A program made the translations under genes and the position numbers. The notes beneath the pieces are model-generated. The model saw only the letters and a program-made list of their open reading frames with translations. It made no database searches and was not told where the DNA came from. From positions 1,054,001-1,118,000 of the forward strand of contig CP107926.1 in the NCBI GenBank assembly GCA_036015235.1: a stretch of 64,000 bases of DNA, in the 5' to 3' direction. Of the stretch, positions 17,639-26,765 are shown piece after piece. Origin of the DNA: Streptomyces sp. NBC_00433 (GTDB lineage: Bacteria; Actinomycetota; Actinomycetes; Streptomycetales; Streptomycetaceae). Each line of letters opens with the position of its first letter. Position 1 is the first letter of the stretch.

Positions 17639-18067
17639 ATGGCCATTCGCAAGTCCACCATGCAGGAGCAGGTGGCCGAGGCCATCGCGCAGATCAACCC
17701 GGGCGACCGGCCGATCGCCACGATCCACACCGTGACCGGCCCGAGCCCGTGGCTCATCAACTCGCTGGGCGTCATCGCCCAGGCGTTCGTGAAGTACTAC
17801 TTCGTCACGGTCACCGAGCAGGCCGTGGTCTTCCACAAGGCGGGCCGGATGAGCGCCCGTCCCAAGGAGCTGGTGGTCGCGATACCGCGGGCCGAGGCCG
17901 CGGCCCTGGTCAGCGACGTCCGGCGGAAGCCGCTGTGGAGCTCGCTGAAGTTCCAGCTGCCCGGCGAGGCCAAGCCCACCCGGCTGAACGTGGCCCGCTA
18001 CTGGCGGCCCGAGCTGGACCAGTGGGTGCCCGCGGTCACCGGCACGCCGGTCGCCGCCAACTCCTGA
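17639..18067 (+). CDS. conserved small protein, possibly bacterial PH-like domain
   Basis: The product is 142 aa. ATG 17639 follows CTGGGGGC. The order of strands (FVKYYFVTVTEQAVVFHKAGRMSARPKELVVAIPRAEAA) resembles bacterial PH-domain (YokE/bPH-like) proteins: a strand pair ending in a basic loop, then a helix. There are no membrane segments or signal peptide. A terminator hairpin follows the gene, so it is monocistronic. Function is unknown. Confidence 0.75.
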   Translation: MAIRKSTMQEQVAEAIAQINPGDRPIATIHTVTGPSPWLINSLGVIAQAFVKYYFVTVTEQAVVFHKAGRMSARPKELVVAIPRAEAAALVSDVRRKPLWSSLKFQLPGEAKPTRLNVARYWRPELDQWVPAVTGTPVAANS

Positions 18068-18107
18068 CCCGCGCACTCCGCGGGGGGCCCGCTGCCGGGT
18101 CCCCCAC

Positions 18108-18149
18108 GGCCCCGGCTCCCACCGCGCAGGACGCGGGAGAGCCGGGGCC
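18108..18149. terminator. bidirectional hairpin terminator
   Basis: Arms GGCCCCGGCTC (18108-18118) and GAGCCGGGGCC (18139-18149) enclose a 20-base loop with further pairing, between convergent genes. Confidence 0.75.
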
Positions 18150-18156
18150 TCGGCGT

Positions 18157-19923
18157 TCAGGACGGCTGCCTGGGGGCGTCCGGGAGGAGTTGCCAGGCTC
18201 CGGCCGGGGTGAGGGCGGCGGCGCCGGGCACGGGGTGCCCGGCGGAGGTCACCGCGAGGTGGGCGAGGTCGACACCGCGGCCCTCGTAGACCGGGTCGGT
18301 GGTGTAGCGCCAGCGGATCAGGAAGGCGCCGGCCGGCTGCGGGATCTCGGCGTGCACGTGCCACCAGGCGCGGACGGACTGCCCGGACAGCGCGGCCGGT
18401 GTGCCGGACGGCGTCCCCTGGCCGGTGACGGTCAGCGGCAGCGCGTGCCAGGTCGCGCCGCCGTCCGTGGAGTCCTCCAGGCAGAGCGGGTCGGTGGACT
18501 CGGTGTTGACGAACGTGGCGAAGTCGACGTCCACCGGGGCGGTCGCGGTGAGCGGTCCGGTGGCCAGGGTGCTCGTGGTGCCGCCGGCCTGGCCGGAATA
18601 CCAGAGCGGGCCGCCGCCGGGCGCCGCCACCCGCATGGCCTGCGACATCGCCACGCCGATGGCCCGGCGCGGCGGGTTGGTCGAGGGGGTGGCCCGGGTG
18701 GGGTGCACCCGGTTGCTCAGCAGGATGACGAAGGACCGCGACTGCGGGTCGATGACCAGCGAGGTGCCGGTGAAGCCGGTGTGCCCGAGGCTCTGCGGGC
18801 CGGACAGTCCGCCCATGTACCAGATCTGGTCGAGCTCGAAGCCCAGGCCGTGCGAGTCGCCGGGGAAGGCCTGGTTGAAGTTCTGCTCCATCAGCCGGAC
18901 GCTGTTCCCGCTGAGGATGCGGTGCCCGCGGTACGTACCGCCGTTGAGGATCGTCTGGGCCAGCACCGCGAGGTCGTCGGCGGTGGAGAAGACGCCCGCG
19001 TGGCCGGCCACGCCGCCCAGCGCCCAGGCGTTCTCGTCGTGCACCTGGCCCCGCACCATGCCGCGTGCGGGACTGGCCTCGTATTCGGTGGCCGCGATCC
19101 GGGGCAGCTTGTCCGGCGGCGGGTTGTAGCCGGTGTCGGTCAGGTGCAGCGGCGTCGTGATGCCGTCGCGCACCAGGGTGTCCAGCGGCTTGCCCGTCAC
19201 CCTCTCCAGGACCAGCTGCATGCTGAGCATGTTGAGGTCGGAGTAGAGATACGTGGTGCCCGGCGCGTTGATCGGCTCGGCGTCGAGGATCGCCCGCTCG
19301 CGCGAGGGGATGTCGGAGTAGCCCTGCCACAGCGAGGGCACCGGGTCCGCGTCGAATCCCGAGGTGTGGGTGAGGAGTTGCTCGACGGTGATGGCGCCCT
19401 TGCCGTTGGCGGCGAATTCCGGGATGTAGTGCGCCACCGGGGTGTCCAGGTCGATCCGCCCGGCTTCGAGCTGCTGCATGGCCGCGATCGAGGTGAAGAG
19501 CTTCGACAGCGACGCCAGGTCGTAGAGGGTGTCGGTGCGGGTCGGGACCCACTGGTCCCGGGGCAGCTCGGTGGTGGCGTCCGCGTACTTCACCGCGTAG
19601 CCGCCGGCGCCGCGTTCGACGACCACTCCGTCGTGCGCCATCAGCGTGGTGGCGCCGGGGAAGAGGTAGCCGGCCCCGGCGGAGGGGTCCTCCCAGCCGG
19701 CCATCTGCTGCTGGAAGGCGTCGATGGGCGCCGCGTCGAGCCCCGCGTCGCGCGGGCTGCCCCGGCGGAGCACGGTGCCGGCCGGGGCGAACCCGCTGTG
19801 CGGCCGGTCGAAGCGCCCGCCGTCCGCGCGGTGGCCTGCGGGGACCGCGGCGGCGCTGCCGGCCGGCGGGAGGGTGAGGGAGGAGAGCAGCACCACGGCT
19901 GCCGCCAGTACCGGAATCCGCAT
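18157..19923 (-). CDS. secreted serine hydrolase of the class C beta-lactamase/D-Ala-D-Ala carboxypeptidase family
   Basis: The product is 588 aa from ATG 19923, the first residue of a clean signal peptide; the longer frame upstream is not used. The penicillin-binding-fold motifs are present: SLSK (SxxK) in a YDLASLSKLF segment, YSDLN (YxN equivalent), the GGVAGHAGVFSTADDLAVLA signature and HTGFTG near the active-site entrance. The last ~180 residues form an added beta-rich domain (SGQAGGTTSTLATGPLT... RWRYTTDPVYEGRGVDLAHL) that probably binds the wall or a polymer. Likely an esterase/peptidase acting outside the cell. A palindrome lies about 100 bases upstream. Confidence 0.9.
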   Translation of the reverse strand: MRIPVLAAAVVLLSSLTLPPAGSAAAVPAGHRADGGRFDRPHSGFAPAGTVLRRGSPRDAGLDAAPIDAFQQQMAGWEDPSAGAGYLFPGATTLMAHDGVVVERGAGGYAVKYADATTELPRDQWVPTRTDTLYDLASLSKLFTSIAAMQQLEAGRIDLDTPVAHYIPEFAANGKGAITVEQLLTHTSGFDADPVPSLWQGYSDIPSRERAILDAEPINAPGTTYLYSDLNMLSMQLVLERVTGKPLDTLVRDGITTPLHLTDTGYNPPPDKLPRIAATEYEASPARGMVRGQVHDENAWALGGVAGHAGVFSTADDLAVLAQTILNGGTYRGHRILSGNSVRLMEQNFNQAFPGDSHGLGFELDQIWYMGGLSGPQSLGHTGFTGTSLVIDPQSRSFVILLSNRVHPTRATPSTNPPRRAIGVAMSQAMRVAAPGGGPLWYSGQAGGTTSTLATGPLTATAPVDVDFATFVNTESTDPLCLEDSTDGGATWHALPLTVTGQGTPSGTPAALSGQSVRAWWHVHAEIPQPAGAFLIRWRYTTDPVYEGRGVDLAHLAVTSAGHPVPGAAALTPAGAWQLLPDAPRQPS

Positions 19924-20003
19924 GGGAACCTCGTCCGTCGGGGCCGTCGCGTCGTGGCGGCGGGCGGCCGTGGGGGGTGGCTTCCGAAAAGGCTGTTCAC
20001 CAT

Positions 20004-20027
20004 GTGTTGATCGGGGTGTTGATCGAG
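20004..20027. repeat. 12-bp tandem repeat, two units
   Basis: GTGTTGATCGGG (20004-20015) is followed directly by GTGTTGATCGAG (20016-20027), abutting a palindrome in the divergent promoter region. Confidence 0.55.
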
Positions 20028-20045
20028 GTCGGTAAATTACTGACC
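20027..20045. promoter_or_regulatory. operator-like palindrome between divergent genes
   Basis: GGTCGGTAA-A-TTACTGACC is a 19-bp inverted repeat with one mismatch. It lies about 105 bases upstream of the serine hydrolase and 130 upstream of the YciI gene. No regulator gene is adjacent. Confidence 0.5.
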
Positions 20046-20172
20046 TCCCGCGTGCCCGGTCAACCGCGTCCGAAGAAAATCGGTCCGCCCGCGCCCGCCG
20101 TGTCGATCGGCGGCCGCGCCGTTCGACCTGGGATGGAGAGGGTCGAGACGCGACCCCTGACCGAGGAGAGCG

Positions 20173-20595
20173 ATGATGGCGAAGTACATGCTGATCATGC
20201 GAGGCACGGACGAGTCCGTCGCCAAGATGATGGAGACGCCCTTCGAGGAGATGATCGAGGCGATGGGCCGTTTCAACGAGGAGATGATCCGGGCGGGCGT
20301 GCTGGTGGCCACCGAGGGTCTCGACGACCCGTCCCAGGGGGTGGTGGTCGACTTCAGCTCGGAGACCCCGGTGGTCACCGACGGCCCCTACGGTGAGACG
20401 AAGGAGCTGTTCGGCGGCTTCTGCCTGCTCGATGTCGCGTCGAAGGAGGAAGCCGTCGAGTGGGCCAAGCGGCTCCCGGCGATCGCCGGGTCGAAGGTCG
20501 AGATCCGCCGCGTCCCGGGCATCGACGAATTCCCGCAGGACAACGAGTGGATCGTCAGGGAGCGGGCGTGGCGCGAGCGGACCGGCCAGGTCTGA
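20173..20595 (+). CDS. YciI family (YCII/DGPF-type) protein
   Basis: The product is 140 aa; GAGGAGAG precedes two consecutive ATGs (20173 and 20176). It contains KYMLIMRGTDES at the first strand and the diagnostic VVTDGPYGETKELFGGFCLLDVASKEEAVEWAKRLP, the DGPF-like motif. These small ferredoxin-like-fold proteins are standard partners of ECF42 sigma factors, and the next gene is exactly that, overlapping by one base. The biochemical role is unproven; some relatives are dehydrochlorinase-like. Confidence 0.93.
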   Translation: MMAKYMLIMRGTDESVAKMMETPFEEMIEAMGRFNEEMIRAGVLVATEGLDDPSQGVVVDFSSETPVVTDGPYGETKELFGGFCLLDVASKEEAVEWAKRLPAIAGSKVEIRRVPGIDEFPQDNEWIVRERAWRERTGQV

Positions 20596-21899
20596 TGCCC
20601 GAGGTCGTCGGCGGCCCGCCCGGCGCCGAGGCGGCGCGGCGGGCCGCCTCGGCCGTCTGGCGGATCGAGTCCGCCCGGATCGTCGGTGCCCTGGCCCGCT
20701 ACACCGGGGACTTCGCGCTCGCCGAGGACGTCGCGCAGGAGGCGCTGGCCGAGGCACTCGTCGCCTGGGCGCGCGACGGCGCCCCGGCGAACCCGGTGGG
20801 CTGGCTGCTGGCGACCGCGCGGCGGCGGGCGATCGACGCCTTCCGCCGCAGGTCGGCACTCGACGAGCGGTACGCCCTGCTCGCGGGCCGGCTGGCCGAG
20901 GGCGAGTTCAGCTCGGGCGCGCAGGCCCCGCTCGGGCGGCAGGACGACCTGCCGTGGGATCCGGACCGGGTCGACGACGACGTCCTGGCGCTGATGTTCA
21001 CCGCCTGCCACCCGGTGCTCTCGCCCGAGGCCCGGGTGGCGCTCACGCTGCGCGTGGTGGGCGGCCTGTCCACCGAGGAGGTCGCCCGCGCCTTCCTCGT
21101 GCCCACCCCGACCGTCCAGGCCCGGATCACCCGGGCGAAGAAGACGATCGCCGCGGCGCGCGTACCGTTCGAACTCCCGCCGCCCGAGGAGCGGCGGGAG
21201 CGGCTCGGCGCCGTCCTGAGCGTCCTGTACGTGATCTTCACGGAGGGCTCGACGGCGACGGCCGGCGACCGGCTGCTGCGCCCCGACCTCGCCTACGAGG
21301 CCGTCCGGCTGGCCCGGACGCTGGCCGCCCTGCTGCCTGCCGAGCCGGAGGTCCACGGGCTGCTCGCGCTCTTCGAGCTGACCGCGGCGCGCTTCCCCGC
21401 GCGTACGGGGCCCGACGGGGAGCCGGTGCTCCTGGAGGACCAGGACCGGCGCAGGTGGGACCGGTCGGCGATCCGCCGCGGTCTCGCCGCCCTCAGCAGG
21501 GCCATCGGCGCCGGGCGGGGCCTGGGACCGTACGGTCTGCAGGCCGCGATCGCCGCCTCGCACGCGACGGCGCCCTCGGTGCGGGAGACCGACTGGGAGC
21601 GGATCGTGCTCCTCTACGAGGCGCTCGGCCGGGTGGCGCCCTCACCCGTGGTCGAGCTCAACCGGGCCGTGGCCGTCGCGATGGCGGGCGCACCGGGGCA
21701 GGCGCTGGACACCGTCGACGAACTGGCCGTCTCCGGCCGCCTGTCGGGGTCGTACCTGCTGCCGAGCGTGCGCGGCGAACTGCTCGCCCGCCTCGGCCGC
21801 ACCGCCGAGGCGCGGGCCGAACTGGAGCTCGCCGCCCGGCTGTGCGGCAACGCCCGCGAGCGGTCCGTGCTGCTGCGCAAGGCGGCCGCTCTGGAATGA
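20595..21899 (+). CDS. ECF42-type RNA polymerase sigma factor (DUF6596/TPR-like C-terminus)
   Basis: The product is 434 aa; ATG 20595 overlaps the YciI stop (TGATG). Region 2 reads ARIVGALARYTGDFALAEDVAQEALAEAL. Region 4 has LTLRVVGGLSTEEVARAFLVPTPTVQARITRAKKTI. A long helical C-terminal extension (~190 to 434) includes SVLYVIFTEG and LNRAVAVAMAGAPGQALDTVDEL, as expected for ECF42. In this group the extension is required for activity and replaces an anti-sigma factor. The pairing with a DGPF protein is the usual genomic signature. Confidence 0.94.
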   Translation: MPEVVGGPPGAEAARRAASAVWRIESARIVGALARYTGDFALAEDVAQEALAEALVAWARDGAPANPVGWLLATARRRAIDAFRRRSALDERYALLAGRLAEGEFSSGAQAPLGRQDDLPWDPDRVDDDVLALMFTACHPVLSPEARVALTLRVVGGLSTEEVARAFLVPTPTVQARITRAKKTIAAARVPFELPPPEERRERLGAVLSVLYVIFTEGSTATAGDRLLRPDLAYEAVRLARTLAALLPAEPEVHGLLALFELTAARFPARTGPDGEPVLLEDQDRRRWDRSAIRRGLAALSRAIGAGRGLGPYGLQAAIAASHATAPSVRETDWERIVLLYEALGRVAPSPVVELNRAVAVAMAGAPGQALDTVDELAVSGRLSGSYLLPSVRGELLARLGRTAEARAELELAARLCGNARERSVLLRKAAALE

Positions 21900-21993
21900 G
21901 GTGCCCGGCAGGGCCCGGACAGGGAATTGGGCCAGGACATCGATCCCGAAGTGGGCCTGATCACCGGTCCACACAGCCGTTACCGTGATCGGT

Positions 21994-23289
21994 ATGACAA
22001 CCCGGTCGCAGCGCCGCCTGGCCCTGGCCCAGCTCGCCAACTCCGTTGGCGACGGCGCCTTCTACGTGACGTCGGCGCTGTATTTCACCCGGGTCGCCGG
22101 GCTGTCCCCCGCCCGGGTGGGACTCGGGCTCACCCTGGCCTGGGCGTTCGGCTCGCTGGTCGGGGTGCCGCTCGGCCGGGTCGCCGATCGGCGGGGGCCG
22201 CGCGGCATCTCGGTGCTGCTGGCGCTGGCCACCTCGGCGGCGGTGGGCTCCTTCCTCCTCGTACGGGGCTTCGCGGTCTTCGTCGCCGCCGCGTGCCTCT
22301 ACACCGCGGCGCAGTCCGGCCTCGCGGCCTCCCGGCAGGCCCTGCTGGCCCGGCTGGTTCCGGCCGGTGAGCGGACCGGGCTGCTGGCGCGGCTGCAGTC
22401 GACACTCAACGGCGGCCTCGCGGTCGGCGCGGCCCTCGGCGGCCTCGCCCTGAGCGTCGGGACGGCCGCGGCCTACCGGGGCGCGCTCGCCCTGGACGCG
22501 GTGTGCTTCCTCGCGTGCGCGCTGCTCCTGATGCGGCTGCCCAGGACGGCGCCGAGCGCGGCGGGGGCATCGGTGACGGAGGCGGCTTCGGGAGCCGCGG
22601 CCGACTCGGAGCAGACCACGACCGCGCCCCCGGTCCCGGGGATATTCCGGGACCGGCCGTACGTGCTCGTCACGCTGCTCAACGCGATCCTGATGCTGCG
22701 GCTGCCGCTGCTCAGCCTGGTGCTGCCGCTGTGGATCACCGAGCACACCGACGCCCCGGCGTGGGTGGCGTCCGGCCTGTTCGTCCTCAACACCCTCGCG
22801 GTCACGCTCTTCCAGGTAAGGGCGGCGCGCGGCGTCGTCGGGCTGGGCAGCGCGGTGCGGGCCGTACGGCTGTCGGGGCTGGTGATGCTCGCCTGCTGCG
22901 CGGTCTTCGCCCTGTCGGCGGGACGCTCGGCCGGGCCGGCGACGGCCATCCTGGTGGTGGGCGCGATATTGCAGGTGATCGCCGAGATGCAGCAGTCGGC
23001 GGGCTCCTGGCAGCTCTCCTTCGACCTGGCCCCGGCGGACCGGATCGGCGAATACCAGGGATTCTTCGGCACCAGCGTGACCGTCGCCCGGACCCTGGGC
23101 CCCCTGGTGCTGACCACCGTGCTGCTGGACTGGGGCACACCGGGCTGGCTGCTGCTCGGCGGCCTCATGGCGGCGGCGGCCCACGCCACCGGCCCGGCCG
23201 CCCGCCGCGCCGACCGGCACCGCCCGGCTCCCCGCACGGTCGGCGACGACGGTCCCGTGCGGGACGCCGAACTGCCGCAGCCGGCCTGA
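21994..23289 (+). CDS. MFS transporter, drug-efflux-like
   Basis: The product is 431 aa from ATG 21994; a GTG nine bases upstream is an alternative. About twelve hydrophobic helices are present. The loop between helices 2 and 3 carries LGRVADRRGPRG, the MFS signature A. The central loop (~185-215) is Ala/Thr-rich. The second half keeps FLVLNTLAV-like helices and the FFGTSVTVARTLGPL helix. Likely substrates are small hydrophobic or cationic compounds. Not in an operon with neighbours. Confidence 0.9.
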   Translation: MTTRSQRRLALAQLANSVGDGAFYVTSALYFTRVAGLSPARVGLGLTLAWAFGSLVGVPLGRVADRRGPRGISVLLALATSAAVGSFLLVRGFAVFVAAACLYTAAQSGLAASRQALLARLVPAGERTGLLARLQSTLNGGLAVGAALGGLALSVGTAAAYRGALALDAVCFLACALLLMRLPRTAPSAAGASVTEAASGAAADSEQTTTAPPVPGIFRDRPYVLVTLLNAILMLRLPLLSLVLPLWITEHTDAPAWVASGLFVLNTLAVTLFQVRAARGVVGLGSAVRAVRLSGLVMLACCAVFALSAGRSAGPATAILVVGAILQVIAEMQQSAGSWQLSFDLAPADRIGEYQGFFGTSVTVARTLGPLVLTTVLLDWGTPGWLLLGGLMAAAAHATGPAARRADRHRPAPRTVGDDGPVRDAELPQPA

Positions 23290-23328
23290 CCCGCACGGCA
23301 CACCGGCCCACACGGCACACTGACCCCC

Positions 23329-23709
23329 ATGACACCTGACGCGCTCAAGGCCGCCTGCCTGGGACTGAACGGGGCGGCCGAGACCTTCCCCTTCAATCCG
23401 GAGACCTCCGTCTTCAAGGTCGGCGGGAAGGTCTTCGCGATCAGCGCCCTGGAGGCCGACCCGCTGAGCGTGAGCCTGAAGTGCGATCCCGAGATCGCGG
23501 TGCGGCTGCGCGCCGCCCATCCCGAGATCACCGGCGGCTGGCACCTCAACAAGCGCCACTGGAACACGGTGCGCCTCGACGGATCGCTGCCCGACGGACT
23601 GGTCGGCGAGATGATCGAGGATTCCTACGACCTGATCGTCGCCAAGCTCCCGCGCGCCCAGCAGCTCGTGCTGGACTGGCCCGGCGTGCGCAAGCCGGAA
23701 GAGCGCTGA
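23329..23709 (+). CDS. MmcQ/YjbR family protein
   Basis: The product is 126 aa. The family pattern is complete: LKAACLGLNGAAETFPFNPETSVFKVGGKVFA, LSVSLKCDPE, GWHLNKRHWNTVRLDGSLPDGLVGEMIEDSYDLIVAKLP. The CyaY-like fold has been suggested to bind DNA, but no role is proven. No clear ribosome site precedes the ATG. Confidence 0.93.
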   Translation: MTPDALKAACLGLNGAAETFPFNPETSVFKVGGKVFAISALEADPLSVSLKCDPEIAVRLRAAHPEITGGWHLNKRHWNTVRLDGSLPDGLVGEMIEDSYDLIVAKLPRAQQLVLDWPGVRKPEER

Positions 23710-23965
23710 GACCCCGCCGGATCGGCCCGAGCGTGGCCAGGCGGCTCCGGCGGCTCGGCCGGCGACGGGGAAGTGGCTCATCCCCTTGCCCCGGAAGTGG
23801 CCCACGCGGAGGGGACGCCCGGCGCATACGGTCGAGATCACGGCACATCGGGTTCCCCGCCGACGCAGGCGGGCATCTGTGTGCCCGATCGCCGCCGGGT
23901 CGCCTCCCCGGGACCCGTGACGACCACCCGCATCCCGCCCGCCAGCCCCTGGAAGGAGGCCCGCA

Positions 23966-24571
23966 GTGACCCTCGTGTCGCTCGACGCCCTCCCGGTGCC
24001 CCACAGTGCCGCGTCCGCCGCCGCCCTGGAGGTGGCCACCGCCTACCACTCCCCCGCGCTGCTCAACCACTCGCTGCGTGCCTACGTGTGGGCGGCCGCC
24101 CGCGGCACGGCGGAGGGCATCGCCTTCGACCCGGAACTGCTCTACGTGGCCGCGCTCCTGCACGACATCGGGCTGGTGCCGGCCTTCGACAGCCACACCG
24201 TGCCCTTCGAGGAGGCCGGCGGCCATGTCGCCCGGGTCTTCGCGGCCGGCGCCGGATGGCCGGCCGAGCGCCGTACGCGCCTGTCGGACGTCATCGTCCG
24301 CCACATGTGGCCGCGGGTGGAGGTGTCCGACGACCCCGAGGGACACCTGCTGGCCCGCGCCACCGCCACCGAGATCGTCGGCAAGGACGCCGGCGACCAC
24401 CCGCCCGCCTTCCGCGCCGAGGTGCTGGCACGCTACCCCCGGCTGGACCTCGCCGCGGAGTTCCTGGCCTGCTTCCGGGCCCAGGCGGCGCGCAAGCCCG
24501 ACAGCTCCGCGGCGCACGCGGTGCGATCGGGCCTCGCCGACCGGATGGCGGCCAACCCGCTCCACGACTGA
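23966..24571 (+). CDS. HD-domain hydrolase, cyanamide hydratase-like
   Basis: The product is 201 aa from GTG 23966 behind GGAAGGAGG. The HD metal site is visible as NHSLRAYVW (first His), LLHDIGL (HD pair) and a later Asp in RLSDVIVRHMW. Order and spacing match the small HD family that includes fungal cyanamide hydratase. The natural substrate in actinomycetes is unknown. It is followed by a GH15 gene 124 bases later, without obvious linkage. Confidence 0.88.
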   Translation: MTLVSLDALPVPHSAASAAALEVATAYHSPALLNHSLRAYVWAAARGTAEGIAFDPELLYVAALLHDIGLVPAFDSHTVPFEEAGGHVARVFAAGAGWPAERRTRLSDVIVRHMWPRVEVSDDPEGHLLARATATEIVGKDAGDHPPAFRAEVLARYPRLDLAAEFLACFRAQAARKPDSSAAHAVRSGLADRMAANPLHD

Positions 24572-24695
24572 GCGGGGAGCGCTCCCACCCCCCTCGTACG
24601 GCGGCAGGCCGGTGCCCGCCCCCGCGCCGGGGCGCGCGCCGGCCGACAACGGGTGACGATGGTAGGTGGGGGCGTGGTCGAGGACGGGAAGAGGT

Positions 24696-26612
24696 ATGAG
24701 TGACGCCGGAGCCTGGACGCCTTCATCCGAGGACTACCTGCCCATCGCCGAGCACGGCCTCATCGGGGACCTGCGGACGGTGGCCCTGGTGGGCACCGAC
24801 AGCCGGATCGACTGGTTCTGCGCACCGCGCTTCGACTCGCCGAGCATCTTCGGGTCCCTGCTCGACGCGCACAAGGGCGGGCACTGGACCATCAGCCCGA
24901 TGTGCGAGCAGGCGTCGGGCCAGCAGTTCTACTTCCCCGACACGAACATCCTGATCACCCGGATGCTCACCGAGGACGGCATCGTCGAGATCCAGGACTT
25001 CATGCCCCTGGTGCGGGAGCACGATCAGGACCACAGGCAGCGGCTGGTGCGGCGGGTGGTCGGAGTGCGCGGCCAGCTGCGGATGCAGGTGCGGATCGCC
25101 CCGCGCCTGGACTACGGCCGCGCTCCGCACCAGACCGACGCCCTGCCGAGCGGCATCCGCTTCCGCGGCGACGGCCTCACTGTGGCCGTGCACAGCGATG
25201 TGCCGCTGCGGGCCGACGGCGACGACGCCTACGGGCAGTTCCTGGTCGGGCAGGGGGAGAGTCGGCTCTTCGTCCTGCACACCGCGGACACCACCGACGA
25301 CGGCCCGGACGGCACCGCGGACCCGGCCGTCCCCGAGGACGGCGACGCGGTCGACGCGCTCTTCAACGCCACCGCGGCCTTCTGGCACCGCTGGCTGCGC
25401 CAGTGCACCTACACCGGGCGGTGGCGGGAGATGGTGCACCGCTCGGCCCTGACGCTGAAGCTGCTCACGCACGAGCCGACCGGCGCGATCGTGGCGGCGC
25501 CGACGCTGGGCCTGCCCGAGAAGCTCGGCGGCGAGCGCAACTGGGACTACCGCTACGTCTGGATCCGCGACGCCGCCTTCTCGCTCTACGCCCTGCTGCG
25601 GCTCGGCTTCACCGACGAGGCCCAGGGGTTCATCAAGTGGCTGACGGCCTGCCTGCGCAGGACCGACGGCAGCGAGCACGGCCCGCTGCGGGTGCTGTAC
25701 TCGATCGACGGGCAGTCCCACCTGCCCGAGCACGTCCTGGACCACTTCGAGGGCTACCGCGGCTCGCGCCCGGTGCGGGTCGGCAACGACGCGACCGACC
25801 AGCTCCAGCTGGACATCTACGGCGAACTCATCGACTCCATCTACCTGTTCAACAAATACGGCGTCGGCATCTCGCACGACAGCTGGATGGACCTGTGCTT
25901 CATCACCGACTGGCTGCTGGACAACTGGGACCGGGCCGACGAGGGCATCTGGGAAACCCGGGCCGGGCGGCAGAACCACACCTACTCAAGGCTGATGTGC
26001 TGGGTCGCCGTCGAGCGGATGACCAGGATGGCCCGCCAGCGCGGACTGCCCGGCGACCTGGTGCGCTGGAACATCGCCCGGGACAAGATCTACCGGGAGA
26101 TCATCGACCACGGCTGGAGCGCGGAGGCGGGCACCTTCGTCCAGGGCCTCGACGGGAAGCCGGGGAAGCCGGACCCGGCACGGACGGGGAAGCCGGGACA
26201 GCCCGGTGAGCCGCGCCCGGTGCTCGACGCGGCGCTGCTGCTCATGCCGATGGTGAAGTTCCTCTCGCCCGCCGACCCCCGGTTCCGCTCCACGATGGAC
26301 GCCATCGAGGAGCAGCTCGTCATGGACAGCCTGGTCTACCGGTACGACCCGACGATGTCGCCCGACGGGCTGGCCGGCGCGGAGGGCACCTTCTCCATCT
26401 GCTCCTTCTGGTGGGTGGAGGCGCTGACCCGCACCGGGCAGATCGACAAGGCCAGGCTGGCGCTGGAGAAGACGTTCACCTACGCCAACCACCTGGGCCT
26501 GTACGCCGAGCAGATCAGCGTGACGGGCGAGCACCTGGGCAATTTCCCGCAGGCCTTCACCCACCTCGCCCTGATCAGCGCGGCCTTCAACCTCGACCGC
26601 GCGCTGCACTGA
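24696..26612 (+). CDS. glycoside hydrolase family 15 protein (glucoamylase/trehalase type)
   Basis: The product is 638 aa. ATG 24696 is chosen over 24666 because GAAGAGG precedes it. The N-terminal beta-sandwich opens YLPIAEHGLIGDLRTVALVGTDSRIDWFCAPRFDSPSIF. The (alpha/alpha)6 barrel holds GGERNWDYRYVWIRDAAFSLYALLRLGF, with the conserved subsite residues, and GTFSICSFWWVEALTRTG followed by the ANHLGLYAEQI catalytic-base region. There is no signal peptide, so it acts in the cytoplasm. Actinobacterial relatives often hydrolyse trehalose; an isomaltose/dextrin activity is the alternative. A Lys/Gly/Pro repeat insertion at about residues 483-508 is unusual and may be a flexible loop. Confidence 0.93.
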   Translation: MSDAGAWTPSSEDYLPIAEHGLIGDLRTVALVGTDSRIDWFCAPRFDSPSIFGSLLDAHKGGHWTISPMCEQASGQQFYFPDTNILITRMLTEDGIVEIQDFMPLVREHDQDHRQRLVRRVVGVRGQLRMQVRIAPRLDYGRAPHQTDALPSGIRFRGDGLTVAVHSDVPLRADGDDAYGQFLVGQGESRLFVLHTADTTDDGPDGTADPAVPEDGDAVDALFNATAAFWHRWLRQCTYTGRWREMVHRSALTLKLLTHEPTGAIVAAPTLGLPEKLGGERNWDYRYVWIRDAAFSLYALLRLGFTDEAQGFIKWLTACLRRTDGSEHGPLRVLYSIDGQSHLPEHVLDHFEGYRGSRPVRVGNDATDQLQLDIYGELIDSIYLFNKYGVGISHDSWMDLCFITDWLLDNWDRADEGIWETRAGRQNHTYSRLMCWVAVERMTRMARQRGLPGDLVRWNIARDKIYREIIDHGWSAEAGTFVQGLDGKPGKPDPARTGKPGQPGEPRPVLDAALLLMPMVKFLSPADPRFRSTMDAIEEQLVMDSLVYRYDPTMSPDGLAGAEGTFSICSFWWVEALTRTGQIDKARLALEKTFTYANHLGLYAEQISVTGEHLGNFPQAFTHLALISAAFNLDRALH

Positions 26613-26765
26613 AACACCCCGGGCCCGGGGCCGGTCGGCGGCGGCAACCACCGGAAATCAACCAGCTCTTGATCGACCGGCTATTCGTACGTCGGTTCCA
26701 GGATGCCGCGGCGCAAGGTTGCAGCCTCAGTGTCAGGGGTTGTCACCTCGACCCGAAGGAACCGA

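Noticed and set aside
26617-26630. CCCCGGGCCCGGGG palindrome after the GH15 gene
   Set aside because: No loop and no T-run; a simple GC-rich palindrome expected at this base composition.
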